A stretch of DNA of 64,000 nt, from the NCBI RefSeq assembly GCF_023701525.1, contig NZ_JAMQAW010000025.1, forward strand, positions 294,319-358,318, read 5' to 3'. The position numbers and the translations under genes are program-made. Within the stretch, counting starts at the first letter, position 1, and every line of letters begins with the position of its first letter. Positions 51,466 to 59,772 of the stretch are shown piece by piece. Under the pieces are notes generated by a model. That model did no database searches and was not told where the DNA came from. It worked only from the letters and a program-made list of their open reading frames with translations. This DNA comes from Streptomyces albipurpureus. Lineage in GTDB: Bacteria; Actinomycetota; Actinomycetes; Streptomycetales; Streptomycetaceae.

Positions 51466-51980
51466 TTGCACGCAGGGGGAGCTGCCGAGGGCGACGCCCA
51501 GAAGGAGATGCTCCAGGCCGCCGCGCGGGCCAGCAAGATCCGGCGGAAGGCGTTGGCGCAGCTCACGGCCGTCCGCAGCAAGGACGCCATGCGGACGGAC
51601 CCCGAGGACGAAGTCATCGTCCACCGGATGCTGGAGGCGTACTTCCAGCACTACGAACGGATCGCCGCCGAACACGACGCACCGGCCATCGGGCGCGAGA
51701 TCGCCGACCAGCGGCGGGCCTGGGCCGAGCAGCAGCGCTTGGCGGGGTTGGGCCCGACCTGGCTGCTCGAGTTCGCGACCGAGGGGGAGCTCAACTCGAT
51801 CGTCAAGAGCTTGGAGGGTGAGGGATCGGCCGAGGAGATCACCCGGGCCACCTTCGAGCGCGCGGCCGTGAGGCGATGGCTGACCTTGCAGGGCCACGAC
51901 ATCGATGAGGACGACGTCCAGCCCCGATGGCCACCGACCCGCGGTTCGGCGTCATCAGGCAGGACAGCAACGTCATCTGA
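51466..51980 (+). pseudogene. Truncated and frameshifted hypothetical protein
   Basis: Good coding bias begins abruptly at about 51466 without a plausible start, in the sequence GGAAEGDAQKEMLQAAARAS. It then reads AVRSKDAMRTDPEDEVIVHR, MLEAYFQHYERIAAEHDAP, LNSIVKSLEGEGSAEEITRA and HDIDEDDV. A one-base shift near 51925 leads to ATDPRFGVIRQDSNVI and a TGA at 51980. It is a charged helical protein that I do not recognise. The 5' end is probably missing; an ATG at 51508 could still allow translation. The abrupt start next to the adhesin promoter region suggests a junction of foreign DNA. Confidence 0.45.
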
Positions 51981-52058
51981 TGGAGTGAGCGGTGCCGGTT
52001 CCAGGCGGCCCGGGGACGACACTGAGGGGTGCCCACCACCGACCCGGAGGGAAGCACG

Positions 52059-52407
52059 ATGAGTGACCCGACCCGCTCGCCGTACCAACTGGATGCGGAC
52101 GAGGGGCCCCAGAGCATCGGCGAGCTGAAGACCGCCCTCGCTCCGTGGCCCGACCTGCTGGCCGCCTTCGCCGCCGAGTTGGAGGCCGCGCCGTTCCACC
52201 GTGAGGGCGAGGAGCTTCTGCGCGCGGTGGGTGTGGGACGTGATCAGCGCGTACCGGGTCGAGTGGATGGCGAAGGTCCACCCGGACATCTTCCAGGCCG
52301 TCGCCGACGACGAGGCCGGGATCGACAACGGCGTCCCGCTCGACGTCGTCATGGCCGAGTACGACCCCGACCCCTACGAGCGCCGGGACGAAGGGGAGGC
52401 GGCGTGA
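52059..52407 (+). pseudogene. DUF6247-like antitoxin, frameshifted
   Basis: The ATG at 52059 opens MSDPTRSPYQLDADEGPQSI, then GELKTALAPWPDLLAAFAAE and REGEELLRAV. The continuation is one frame over: WDVISAYRVEWMAKVHPDIF, QAVADDEAGIDNGVPLDVVM and AEYDPDPYERRDEGEAA. The helical pattern and the position directly before a RelE/ParE-type toxin suggest an antitoxin of the DUF6247 type. The shift lies near 52225. Its end overlaps the toxin start by 4 bases (GTGA), typical of a co-expressed pair. Confidence 0.55.
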
Positions 52408-52660
52408 CGTACAAGGCCGTCCTCAACCCCCAGGCCCAGCGCGCCCTGGCCGGCCTCGTCCCGCAGCGGCGCACCGCGCGATCCACGAGGCGATGCGTGG
52501 ACAGCTGTCCACGAACCCCCTCGCGGTGGGCACACCGGAAGGCAGCGGGCCGGACGCCCTGCGGAAACTCGCCGTGAAATCCGCCGGAGTCACGATCGGC
52601 TACCGCGTGATCGACGCCCGGGTCGAGGTCCGCGTCGTCTGGCTCCTCGGCTGGCCCTGA
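52404..52660 (+). pseudogene. RelE/ParE-like toxin, frameshifted
   Basis: GTG 52404 begins VTYKAVLNPQAQRALAGLVP, the first strand and helix of RelE/ParE ribonuclease or gyrase toxins. A frameshift near 52470 is needed to reach AIHEAMRGQLSTNPLAVGTP, DALRKLAVKSAGVTIGYRV and VEVRVVWLLGWP before TGA. The YRV and VEVRVVWL strands carry the core of the fold. Both halves of the toxin-antitoxin pair are thus broken. The last 38 bases recur as a direct repeat at 55178. Confidence 0.6.
52622..52659 (+). repeat. Left copy of a 38-bp direct repeat
   Basis: This is the 3' end of the RelE-like toxin gene, including GTCCGCGTCGTCTGGCTCCT. It matches 55178-55215 at 37 of 38 positions in the same orientation. 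The two copies enclose the Otr(A)-like gene. Confidence 0.85.
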
Positions 52661-52688
52661 GCGCGAACGTGCTGTCCGGTTGAGCAGG

Positions 52689-52720
52689 CCGGCCCCGCCC
52701 CTGGGCGAGGTCGGGGCCGG
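52689..52720 (-). terminator. Hairpin downstream of the Otr(A)-like gene
   Basis: CCGGCCCCG at 52689-52697 pairs with CGGGGCCGG at 52712-52720 across a 14-base loop, just below the minus-strand stop codon at 52729. It may also stop the toxin transcript from the other side. Confidence 0.6.
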
Positions 52721-52728
52721 GTGCGGGT

Positions 52729-54705
52729 TCAGATCCGGCCGGAGACCCGGAGCATGTACTCCTTGCGGTCCAGGGCGTTGATGCCGCTGTTCCGGCGGAC
52801 CGGGGCCGGAGTGGGGGCCGGCTGGAAGCTGTGGAAGCGGGTGTGGAGGGTGCCCTCGCCCTGGGTGAGGCCGGGCAGTTGCTGCTCGAAGTCCTGGACG
52901 GTCCGGGCGGGGATGACCCCGTCGACCAGGCAGGTGCTGCCCCGCGCCGTGGTGGTGTGAGGTGTGCCCCCGCATTCGACGAGGTTCAGCAGGACGCTGC
53001 TGATGTTCTCGGCCGGTACCTCCACTTCGAACGCGTTGACGGGCTCCAGGACGCGGGTCCCGGCCTGGCGGAGCGCGTTCATGAGGACCAGCGGGGTGAG
53101 CTTGCGGAAGTCCCCCGCAGCGCTGACGGGGGCGGCGAACCCGCTGTGGGTGAGGGTCACCACGATGTCGATCACCTCCCACCCGTACAGGCCCTGCGCC
53201 AGTGTCGAGCGCACCGATTCCTCGATCGCCTTGTGGAACGCATGGGGCAGCGAGCCGACTTCTACCGACCGGCGGAAAACGATGCCCGAGTCCACCTCAC
53301 CAGGCTCGACCCGCAGTCCAACCGTGGCCCAGAACAGGTTCCTGCCCTTGCGGTCGATCTCCTCGACCGCCTCCCCGGTCCCGGCCGGCCTTTCCACGCA
53401 GATGGTGCGGGTGCCCTCGAACTCGACGTCCAGCTTGTACTCCTCGGCGAGGGTCGCCTTGATCACCTCCTTCTGCACCTCCCCGTAGAGGGAGACAGCG
53501 ATCTCCTGCTCGCTGTCGTCCTTGCGGACGTTGATCAGCGGGTCCTGATCGGCCAGTCGCGAGAGTGCCTCGTAGAGGTCGGGCGTGGCACCCGGCGCGG
53601 TGGCCTTCACGATGCTTTCCAGGCTCGGCGACGCGAACAGGTGCTGCTCCCGCAGACCATCCGCAGTACCAACCTGGTCACCGATCCGGACCCCCTTCAG
53701 GCCCCTGACCTTGGCAATGTCGCCCGCGACCGCATCTCTCCCGGCCGTAGCCGAACCCTCGTCGAAGACCTCGACCGCGCTCGCCCGACCGGTCAGCTCG
53801 GTCAGAGCGCCCTGCCGGTTGCGCCTGTAGAAGGAGACTGCGGTGCGGGCCCTGAATTTGCCGGAGTGCACGCGCGCGTAGGCGATCTTCTCCCCGGCCC
53901 AACCACGTTCGATCTTGAACACCGTCGCCCGCAACCCCTCACCAGCCTGACCAGGGGTGCCCGCGAAGAAACGGGTGACCGCGCGGGTCAGCTCAGGGAT
54001 GCCGGCTCCGGAGACGGCCGAGCCGAAGAACACCGGGCACACCCACGCCCCACCGGTCTGGCGGACCAGCTCGTCGGTGTAGTCGTACGCGGTGAGCGCC
54101 GGGCCGTCGCCGAGGAAGCGGGCCAGGAAGCGGTCGTCGTGCTCGGCGAGGACCTCGGCCAGCTCGTCGGTGAAACCCTCCTCCCCGATCCGGCGGAGGA
54201 GGGCGCGCGCCTGGCGGGTGCCGGGCTCCTCGACCCGGGTCATCGCCACGAGGGAGGGTGCCAGCTCGGTACGGATCGATTCCAGCAGGTCTCCGTAGCG
54301 GGCACCCGCGCGGTCGATCTTGTTGACGAAGATGATCACCGGCATGCGTATCCGGGCCAGGGTGCGCATGAGCAGGCGTGTCTGCGCCTGGACACCCTCG
54401 ACGGCGGAGATCACGAGGATCACTCCGTCAAGCACGCCGAGGGCCCGTTCCACCTCGGAGATGAAATCCGGGTGGCCGGGGGTATCGATGAGATTGACCT
54501 TGGTGTCGCCGACGGTGAAGGACACCACCGCCGACCGGATGGTGATGCCGCGCCGGCGTTCGAGCTCGTGCGCGTCGGTCTGGGTATCACCGTCATCGAC
54601 CCTGCCGATCCGGTCGATGACGCCGGTGCTGTACAGCAGCCGCTCGGTCAGGCTGGTCTTACCGGCATCAACGTGCGCCAGGATGCCGATGTTCACGGTG
54701 TTCAT
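52729..54705 (-). CDS. Otr(A)/Tet(M)-type ribosomal protection GTPase
   Basis: A 658-residue translation-factor-like GTPase. G1 is AHVDAGKTSLTERLL, G2 region RRRGITIRSAVV, G3 DTPGHPDF and G4 VNKIDRAGA. The EF-G-like domains III-V follow, with VEFEGTRTICVERPAGTGEA, YGWEVIDIVVTLTHSGF and the end RKEYMLRVSGRI. Ordinary EF-G is longer and differs in these parts. Length and motifs match Otr(A) and Tet(M), which release tetracyclines from the ribosome. Whether it confers resistance here is untested. There is no tetracycline cluster in view, and the 38-bp repeats and IS4 relic beside it suggest acquisition. Confidence 0.85.
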   Translation of the reverse strand: MNTVNIGILAHVDAGKTSLTERLLYSTGVIDRIGRVDDGDTQTDAHELERRRGITIRSAVVSFTVGDTKVNLIDTPGHPDFISEVERALGVLDGVILVISAVEGVQAQTRLLMRTLARIRMPVIIFVNKIDRAGARYGDLLESIRTELAPSLVAMTRVEEPGTRQARALLRRIGEEGFTDELAEVLAEHDDRFLARFLGDGPALTAYDYTDELVRQTGGAWVCPVFFGSAVSGAGIPELTRAVTRFFAGTPGQAGEGLRATVFKIERGWAGEKIAYARVHSGKFRARTAVSFYRRNRQGALTELTGRASAVEVFDEGSATAGRDAVAGDIAKVRGLKGVRIGDQVGTADGLREQHLFASPSLESIVKATAPGATPDLYEALSRLADQDPLINVRKDDSEQEIAVSLYGEVQKEVIKATLAEEYKLDVEFEGTRTICVERPAGTGEAVEEIDRKGRNLFWATVGLRVEPGEVDSGIVFRRSVEVGSLPHAFHKAIEESVRSTLAQGLYGWEVIDIVVTLTHSGFAAPVSAAGDFRKLTPLVLMNALRQAGTRVLEPVNAFEVEVPAENISSVLLNLVECGGTPHTTTARGSTCLVDGVIPARTVQDFEQQLPGLTQGEGTLHTRFHSFQPAPTPAPVRRNSGINALDRKEYMLRVSGRI

Positions 54706-54910
54706 GACGTGCAGTCCCTAGTTCTTCGGTTTTCGCTTGCATAACCGGAGCAACTCGGATCTTTCGGGGCACGCCACTTCTCCTTCACACGTCGTCACTG
54801 CAGACTACCGAGGCCTCGCCGGGGCCTCACCTCATTATTCAGGCCGCCACGCACGGGGTATCCGCAGACGCCATGTCCCAGCACCTGATGTACATCGAAT
54901 CACGGCATAA

Positions 54911-55160
54911 GCGCATGAACCGGCAGCAGGGTCGACTGGCCTCACCTGGGAGTCGGGGGCGGATCTCAGCGCCGTGGAAGTCGCGGGGGATCCCGTACAG
55001 GGCACCCACCTGTTGTGGCGAATCGAGCGGCTCAAGGCCCGCCGGGTCCAGGACGTGCTGCCCGATGGCAGCTGCCTCGCCCGGATCGAGGCGAACAAGC
55101 ACAGCAAAGCGTCCGGAACCGTCAAGACCCCGCCGGCGCTGGTCCGGGTGATCGCGTACC
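54911..55160 (+). pseudogene. IS4-family transposase fragment
   Basis: The plus-strand frame reads AVEVAGDPVQGTHLLWRIER, then RVQDVLPDGSCLARIEANKH and PPALVRVIAYRV. In Streptomyces IS4 transposases the matching region is A-HLLWR-x-K, LPDGSYLSRI and VRVIEY. The catalytic DDE residues and both inverted ends are missing. It joins in frame to a RelE-like end (YTDRVEVRVVWLLGWP) near 55160, so two relics have been fused by recombination. Confidence 0.5.
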
Positions 55161-55177
55161 GCGTGTACACCGATCGC

Positions 55178-55215
55178 GTCGAAGTCCGCGTCGTCTGGCT
55201 CCTCGGCTGGCCCTG
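55178..55215 (+). repeat. Right copy of the 38-bp direct repeat
   Basis: Same sequence as 52622-52659 with one mismatch, followed by GGACAC instead of the toxin's TGA context. It is the only RelE-like part on this side apart from about 20 more coding bases upstream. Confidence 0.85.
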
Positions 55216-55413
55216 GACACATCGTGCGCACTGCCCTCGGACTCCGCGCAAGGATCCGCGCCCCTCCCGGACCAGACGGCCCAGCCAGGAGCCAGTACCG
55301 CCGACCACTCCCCAACCGATACCGTGCACCCACTCAACGCACAACCCGCAGTCGCACCAAACACAACTGAATGAAAACCCTCATGACCGCCAGCAAAAGC
55401 CCAGGTCAACAAG

Positions 55414-55441
55414 TGTCGGCCCCGCGCTGCGGGGATAGTCA
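55414..55441 (+). CRISPR. Solitary type I-E-like CRISPR repeat
   Basis: A 28-base sequence starting GTCGGCCCCGCGCTGCGGGG, with the palindromic CCCCGC/GCGGGG core typical of actinobacterial type I-E repeats. It matches the copy at 56707 at 24 of 28 positions. Weaker look-alikes start at 55474 and 55535, that is at 60-61 base steps, as expected of repeat plus 32-33 base spacer. No cas gene is in the window. The rest of 55216-55739 shows no gene. Confidence 0.45.
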
Positions 55442-55739
55442 CGCGATCGGACACCTGGTGGAGTTTGGAGACATGCCGGTCCCGGGTAGCGCGGACGCTC
55501 CTCAATTTCGGCTCCATGACCACGGCCAAGGAGGGTCGGCCCGGGGCCTGGCGTCACGGGAGTGCGCGAGGAGCCGGCCCCGGCCGGGCAGCCTGCCGCG
55601 CCCCGGCTGAGGGAGTCCCGGGCTATCCGGCCGAACTGGGGCGTGTCCGGCGGGTCATGGGGGATCAACAGGAGAGGCGCAGGTCACGCACCAGATTTAT
55701 GGGTGCGCTCCATGGTCGGCCCCATGGCAGGATTCATGT

Positions 55740-56621
55740 ATGCCGAATGTTGCCGTGTCTCCCAAGGTGTCTATCGCGTACGAGAGCTTCGGCGACCCCG
55801 GGGACGCACCCGTCCTGCTCGTGATGGGTTTCGGTGCGCAGATGCTTGCCTGGCACGAGGACTTCTGCCGGGCACTGGCGAACCGCGGCCGGTACGTGAT
55901 CCGATACGACAACCGCGACTGCGGGCTGTCCACCAAATTCGACGAGCACCCTGTCGACATGGGTAAGTTCATCGCCACCGTCAGCTCGGGTGACATTCCC
56001 GCCGCCCTCTCGATGGTTCCCTACCGGCTTCGCGACATGGCCGACGACGGACTCGGCCTGCTCACCGCGCTCGGTATCGACCGCGCCCATGTGGTCGGCA
56101 CCTCGATGGGCGGGATGATCGCCCAGACGATGGCCCTCTCCTCCCCGGAGCGGGTGCTGACCTTGACGTCGATGATGTCCTCGACCGGCGAGAGTGAATA
56201 CGGCCAGGCCAGCCCAGAGGCTCAGGCGGCGCTGTTCACCCCGACACCGACGGACCGCGAGGGATACGTCACGGCGGTGGAGAAGGAGCTGGTGTGGGCC
56301 TCCAAACGCTACGGCGACATCGCGGCTCTGCGTGAGCTGGCGGCCGCAAGCTACGACCGCTCGTACTACCCCGCGGGGATCGGGCGGCAACTCGGCGCGA
56401 TGATCCTCAGCGGTTCACGCGCGGACGCACTCCGTGAACTGCGGGTGCCGACGCTGGTGATCCATGGCCTGGACGACACGCTGATCGCCCCCAGCGGCGG
56501 AAAGCGCACTGCGGAGCTCGTGCCTGGTGCGGAACTCCTGCTGATCCCCGACATGGGCCACGACCGCCCCCGCGAGCTCTGGCCGGAGCTCATCGACGCC
56601 GTGATATCCCACACCAGCTGA
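55740..56621 (+). CDS. Alpha/beta hydrolase
   Basis: A 293-residue hydrolase. It has VLLVMGFGAQMLAWHEDFC (oxyanion loop), VIRYDNRDCGLST, and the nucleophile elbow VVGTSMGGMIAQTMAL with Ser. The acid is in LVIHGLDDTLIAP and the His in IPDMGHDRPRELW. The RYDNRD-GLS signature matches a group of actinobacterial hydrolases annotated only broadly; some relatives act on polyketide-type esters. No signal peptide. The gene lies between two solitary CRISPR-like repeats. A long perfect-stem hairpin follows at 56734. Confidence 0.83.
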   Translation: MPNVAVSPKVSIAYESFGDPGDAPVLLVMGFGAQMLAWHEDFCRALANRGRYVIRYDNRDCGLSTKFDEHPVDMGKFIATVSSGDIPAALSMVPYRLRDMADDGLGLLTALGIDRAHVVGTSMGGMIAQTMALSSPERVLTLTSMMSSTGESEYGQASPEAQAALFTPTPTDREGYVTAVEKELVWASKRYGDIAALRELAAASYDRSYYPAGIGRQLGAMILSGSRADALRELRVPTLVIHGLDDTLIAPSGGKRTAELVPGAELLLIPDMGHDRPRELWPELIDAVISHTS

Positions 56622-56706
56622 GTAGGTGTCCGCAGCACCTGCGGCCTGGGCAACGCCAAGTGCCTGGAGGAAAACGGTTTGCCTGGTATCGGTGCCCGCT
56701 CGGGTA

Positions 56707-56734
56707 GTCGGCCCCGCGCAGCGGGGATGGTCCG
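56707..56734 (+). CRISPR. Solitary type I-E-like CRISPR repeat
   Basis: A 28-base sequence starting GTCGGCCCCGCGCAGCGGGG and continuing ATGGTCCG, very close to typical Streptomyces type I-E repeats. No second copy is found 61 bases to either side. It abuts the hairpin at 56734. Confidence 0.45.
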
Positions 56735-56792
56735 ACGTCTGTGGCCCCAGACCCGTCTACTCGTCTGTTCGGGGTCTGGGGCCGCAGACGTC
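56734..56792 (+). terminator. 21-bp hairpin after the alpha/beta hydrolase
   Basis: The arm at 56734-56754 (GACGTCTGTGGCCCCAGACC and one C) pairs with 56772-56792 with a single G-T wobble and a 17-base loop. It can serve the plus-strand hydrolase and perhaps the minus-strand gene ending at 56829. Confidence 0.75.
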
Positions 56793-56828
56793 TTCGCGTT
56801 GACGGGCCGGGGCCTGGCTGAAGCTATG

Positions 56829-57248
56829 TCAGGTGTTCTTGGTCTCCATGTAGGAGTCCGGCACCGTGACCTTCGCCCAGTAGTTGGAGACGTTGCAGCT
56901 CCGGAACTGATGCGAGACGTAGACCTGGTACACCCGCTTCTTGATGCCGATCTTGTAGCTGACCCGCTTGCGGGCGAGCACGATGATCATCGTGGTCTTG
57001 AGCCAGACCCGGACACCGTCCGCGGCCGTACCGCCAGGGGGAAGCGTCCCCGGGTCGGGGTGTGTCAGCCCCGGTGGTGCGGCTGCGGACGGAATCTCCC
57101 GGGCGTGGAGGCGTGCGTTGTTGGTGATCCGCCGGTCCGGCGGATCACGGGATGTGGGCGGCAGCAGCTTCGCGGGGTTCTGTACCTCATCTCCATATTT
57201 GGTTGCGGTGTCAGTGGAAGCTGCGGAGGAAGACGTCCGTCCTCCCAT
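56829..57248 (-). CDS. Hypothetical protein with basic C-terminus
   Basis: A frame with very strong GC3 bias at its C-terminal end: VWLKTTMIIVLARKRVSYKI, GIKKRVYQVYVSHQFRSCNV and SNYWAKVTVPDSYMETKNT. The middle is Pro/Ala-rich (PPTSRDPPDRRITNN, TLPPGGTAADG). It looks like a small basic beta-rich module. The start is unclear; the ATG at 57248 overlaps the upstream propeller gene by 38 bases, and a later non-ATG start is possible. I do not recognise the family. Confidence 0.45.
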   Translation of the reverse strand: MGGRTSSSAASTDTATKYGDEVQNPAKLLPPTSRDPPDRRITNNARLHAREIPSAAAPPGLTHPDPGTLPPGGTAADGVRVWLKTTMIIVLARKRVSYKIGIKKRVYQVYVSHQFRSCNVSNYWAKVTVPDSYMETKNT

Positions 57249-58284
57249 TGGTGTCACCGGGCACGATGTCCTCGGCCTCGGACTGGAAGACCACATCGCG
57301 CCCGCCCGCGCTGACCGCGTCGATCCCGGCCGAGGCGGGCTGGGCGGAGACGGTCTCGTCGGTGCCCGTCTGCAGATCGCGCAGGGTGAGCGACGACGGT
57401 CCCGCCGTGCCCGACGGGGCATGCAGCAGATAGCGGCCGGTGGGATCGATGGCCACGCCCCGCACGTTGGGCACCGATTGAGTGGTACCCGAACCGGTGT
57501 CGTAGACAAAGGTGTCGGGGCCGGAGAGATAGACGACCTTGCTGCCGTCGTCGCTGAGCTGGACGAGTGTCGCCGCCCTGGCGGGGCCCTCGATCGGGCC
57601 GGCGGGGGTGCCGTTGGTCCGGTCCCACACGAAGACGTCCTGCTCCCCGCCGTCCTGGTAGGCGAGGTGGTAGGCGTCGTCGCTGAGGGACGGCCGCGAC
57701 GGCTGGGTGTTGTGGATGATGTCGATGGTGTACGTGTTGTTGCTGGCCCAGTCGATGACCTCGATGCGCTGGTTGGGCTCCGGCGGCCTGAAGCGGACGC
57801 TGTAGGCCAGGCGCAGGCCGTCCGCGCCCACCGACATCTCGCAGTTGTAGGCCGTGCAGCTGTGGCCGATCGAAGCTCCCGTGCTGATCCGGTGCAGGCG
57901 GATCATCTCGCCTCTCATCCATTGCACCGGATAGCCGACGAATCCTCCGTCACCGCTGATCCCCGGGGGTTTGAGCGGCTCCTCGGTCCCGAGCCGCGTG
58001 GTCTGCCCCGCCTGCCGGTCGCGGAGGTACACCCTTCTGGCCGCCGTCGTGCCGCCGGGGATGAGGTTCCCCGCCGACGACGTGAAGACGACCCGATGGC
58101 CGTCGGGCGTGATCGAGGCGTCGACGGAATGGCCGTTGGCCTGGGTACCGTCGGTCGCGACGCTGATCCTCTCCACCCCGGTCACACGGACGCCCGTGGC
58201 GCCCGTCTGGGCCGCGGCGGCGCCCGGCGGCACCGCCGTGACCGTGAAGACCGCGACCGTCGCCGCGCTCAGAACGGTCCGCAT
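57211..58284 (-). CDS. Secreted TolB-like beta-propeller protein
   Basis: A 357-residue secreted protein. The signal peptide is MRTVLSAATVAVFTVTAV with cleavage near GAAAAQ. The mature protein is a WD40-like/TolB-type propeller. Blades share the pattern SITPDGHRVVFTSSAGNL, ISGDGGFVGYPVQWM, LSDDAYHLAYQDGGEQDVFV, LSDDGSKVVYLSGPD and the final AGGRDVVFQSEAEDIVPGD with NGRTDVFLR. Two cysteines (SCTAYNC) probably form a disulfide. These propellers bind proteins or glycans, and no enzymatic residue is evident. ATG 58284 is chosen for the signal peptide. Confidence 0.78.
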   Translation of the reverse strand: MRTVLSAATVAVFTVTAVPPGAAAAQTGATGVRVTGVERISVATDGTQANGHSVDASITPDGHRVVFTSSAGNLIPGGTTAARRVYLRDRQAGQTTRLGTEEPLKPPGISGDGGFVGYPVQWMRGEMIRLHRISTGASIGHSCTAYNCEMSVGADGLRLAYSVRFRPPEPNQRIEVIDWASNNTYTIDIIHNTQPSRPSLSDDAYHLAYQDGGEQDVFVWDRTNGTPAGPIEGPARAATLVQLSDDGSKVVYLSGPDTFVYDTGSGTTQSVPNVRGVAIDPTGRYLLHAPSGTAGPSSLTLRDLQTGTDETVSAQPASAGIDAVSAGGRDVVFQSEAEDIVPGDTNGRTDVFLRSFH

Positions 58285-58541
58285 ACGCCTGGTGGTACCT
58301 GTCGTGCCGCGGTGCGGGTTTCCTCTCACTGTTCCCCCAGGCAGGTTCCGCCTCCGGTTCCCCACCGGAGGACCACCAGCATGCAACCGCGCCGGAACGG
58401 TGGAGTCAATGCATCAGATGACGTACCGAGGAACACGATCGAGACAGACAGCGACAGCGGGCGACCTGCCCCACCGGCACCTCCCACGCCCCCAACTCCC
58501 GGAACACTCGCGGCAGAAGACATGTCAGTTCCCGCAGCGCG

Positions 58542-58569
58542 GAAAAGCAGGGATTGATCCCTGCTTCTC
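58542..58569. terminator. Small hairpin in the gap before the lectin-like gene
   Basis: GAAAAGCAGGGA and TCCCTGCTTCTC form a 9-10 bp stem with a four-base loop. The surrounding 58285-58733 shows no supported gene. Confidence 0.4.
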
Positions 58570-58733
58570 GGGCCCCAGGCGGTGGAGGCGCTCACCCGCA
58601 GAGTCATGCGGGCCGGCCTGGCCCACCACCGCAGTACGGCAATCGGCATCTTGGGGTACCCAAGTCCGTTTCGGACGTGAGTGGCAGAGGGTGCGGGAAC
58701 CCCGGGGCCACAACGTTCTCACCGAGAGCAGCG

Positions 58734-58776
58734 GTGAGCCGCCGACGTCGTCTCAGGACGCCAGTCGGCGGCTCAC
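58734..58776 (-). terminator. Terminator of the H-type lectin-like gene
   Basis: GTGAGCCGCCGAC at 58734-58746 and GTCGGCGGCTCAC at 58764-58776 form a perfect 13-bp stem with a 17-base loop, 15 bases below the minus-strand stop. Confidence 0.75.
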
Positions 58777-58790
58777 GTGCGCGGGGTTTC

Positions 58791-59093
58791 TCAGACGGTG
58801 GTGGCCAGCCAGCCGACCTGCTCGGTGGTGTGCTTGCCGTCACTCACCACGCTGGCGTTGACCCTGACCTCGTTGAGGCGGATCAGGAAGCCCTGCTCGT
58901 TGACGTTGTGGACGCGGATGCCAGGGGTGTCCGGACCGTTGAACGTCTGCGTCAGCGGCAGCACGATGACCTCGGACCCTGCCGGGAAAGGGGTAGGGAA
59001 GGTCACCCGGGTGAAGGTGGAGGTGTTGCCGCCGGCCGTCTCGACCGCGTTGTCCGAACTGAGGCTGATCTTGCCGGTCTGGATCATCGTCAT
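58791..59093 (-). CDS. H-type lectin-like protein
   Basis: A 100-residue protein, MTMIQTGKISLSSDNAVETA, with strand pattern FTRVTFPTPFPAGSEVIVLP, GIRVHNVNEQGFLIRLNEVR and the end HTTEQVGWLATTV. In H-type lectins the order is V-x-F-x-x-FP-x-x-P-x-V-x-V, N-x-x-GF-x-V and V-x-W-x-A, with the Trp stacking at the trimer interface. No signal peptide is seen, as for many small lectins that leave the cell by other routes. It is likely a sugar-binding trimer. It sits between the propeller gene and a glycine-rich relic on the other strand. Confidence 0.65.
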   Translation of the reverse strand: MTMIQTGKISLSSDNAVETAGGNTSTFTRVTFPTPFPAGSEVIVLPLTQTFNGPDTPGIRVHNVNEQGFLIRLNEVRVNASVVSDGKHTTEQVGWLATTV

Positions 59094-59399
59094 GGACTGC
59101 TACTCCTGTGTTCTCGTACGTCCGGACCCGCATTTCGGAGCCCGGCGCCGGGCAATCTATCCATGAAAAACGCTGCTTATGCGGCTATCCACCTGACGAG
59201 TGATCCACTTCCGGCCACGCCGCCGATCGCTGTGCACCGATCTATCCACGACGGGCGGCCGGCGTCGACAGAAGCGCGCGGGTCGGGTGCGCAGCTCCGG
59301 CCCCGGCTACGCCGGACGGGACTTGTCCTGCACAGGCACCTCTCCCGCTCCCGGGAAGGCCACGTCGCCCATCGCAAGAGCGGCAGCGCGGATTCCACC

Positions 59400-59613
59400 G
59401 GCAACACCGAAGTCGGCACTGGCGAGTTGGGCGGCAAGGGCGGAGCAGCCGGTGCGGACGATCCCCAATGATCACGACTACGGCCGCGGCGGCAAGCGGC
59501 GACGGTGGTCGGGGAGCCGAAGTCTCGGGCGCGGAAGGCGCGGACGGAGAGGGGGTCGGGGACGGCACCGCCGGTAAGAACGGAGGTGACGGAGCCGTAG
59601 TCATCACCTACTG
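59400..59613 (+). pseudogene. Relic of a glycine-rich secreted or tail-type protein
   Basis: The frame before 59471 reads GNTEVGTGELGGKGGAAGAD. A second frame from 59471 continues ITTTAAAASGDGGRGAEVSG and TAGKNGGDGAVVITY before TGA. The GG-x-G stretches ending in GDG-x-VVI-x-Y are the closing motif of glycine-rich domains found in phage tail fibres and secreted proteins. The two parts are out of frame and no start is evident. Confidence 0.4.
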
Positions 59614-59772
59614 ACGAACCCGGAACACTGTGTGCCCCGGTCATGGCTCCTGGGCACACGCATCAACTGCGGGGCGCCCGATGCTGCGGAACACCCGGCA
59701 TCGGGCGACAGGCCGGTTCCGCGAACGCCACTTCGCCAACGACCCATCAGGGCCGATCGACGCTCAGGGGAA

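Noticed and set aside
52729..54705. Housekeeping elongation factor G
   Set aside because: The protein is shorter than EF-G and its G-domain and domain III-V motifs match the Otr(A)/Tet(M) ribosomal protection group; the housekeeping gene would lie in the ribosomal protein operon.
55414..56734. A functional CRISPR-Cas locus
   Set aside because: Only isolated or degenerate repeats are seen, and there are no cas genes anywhere in the window.
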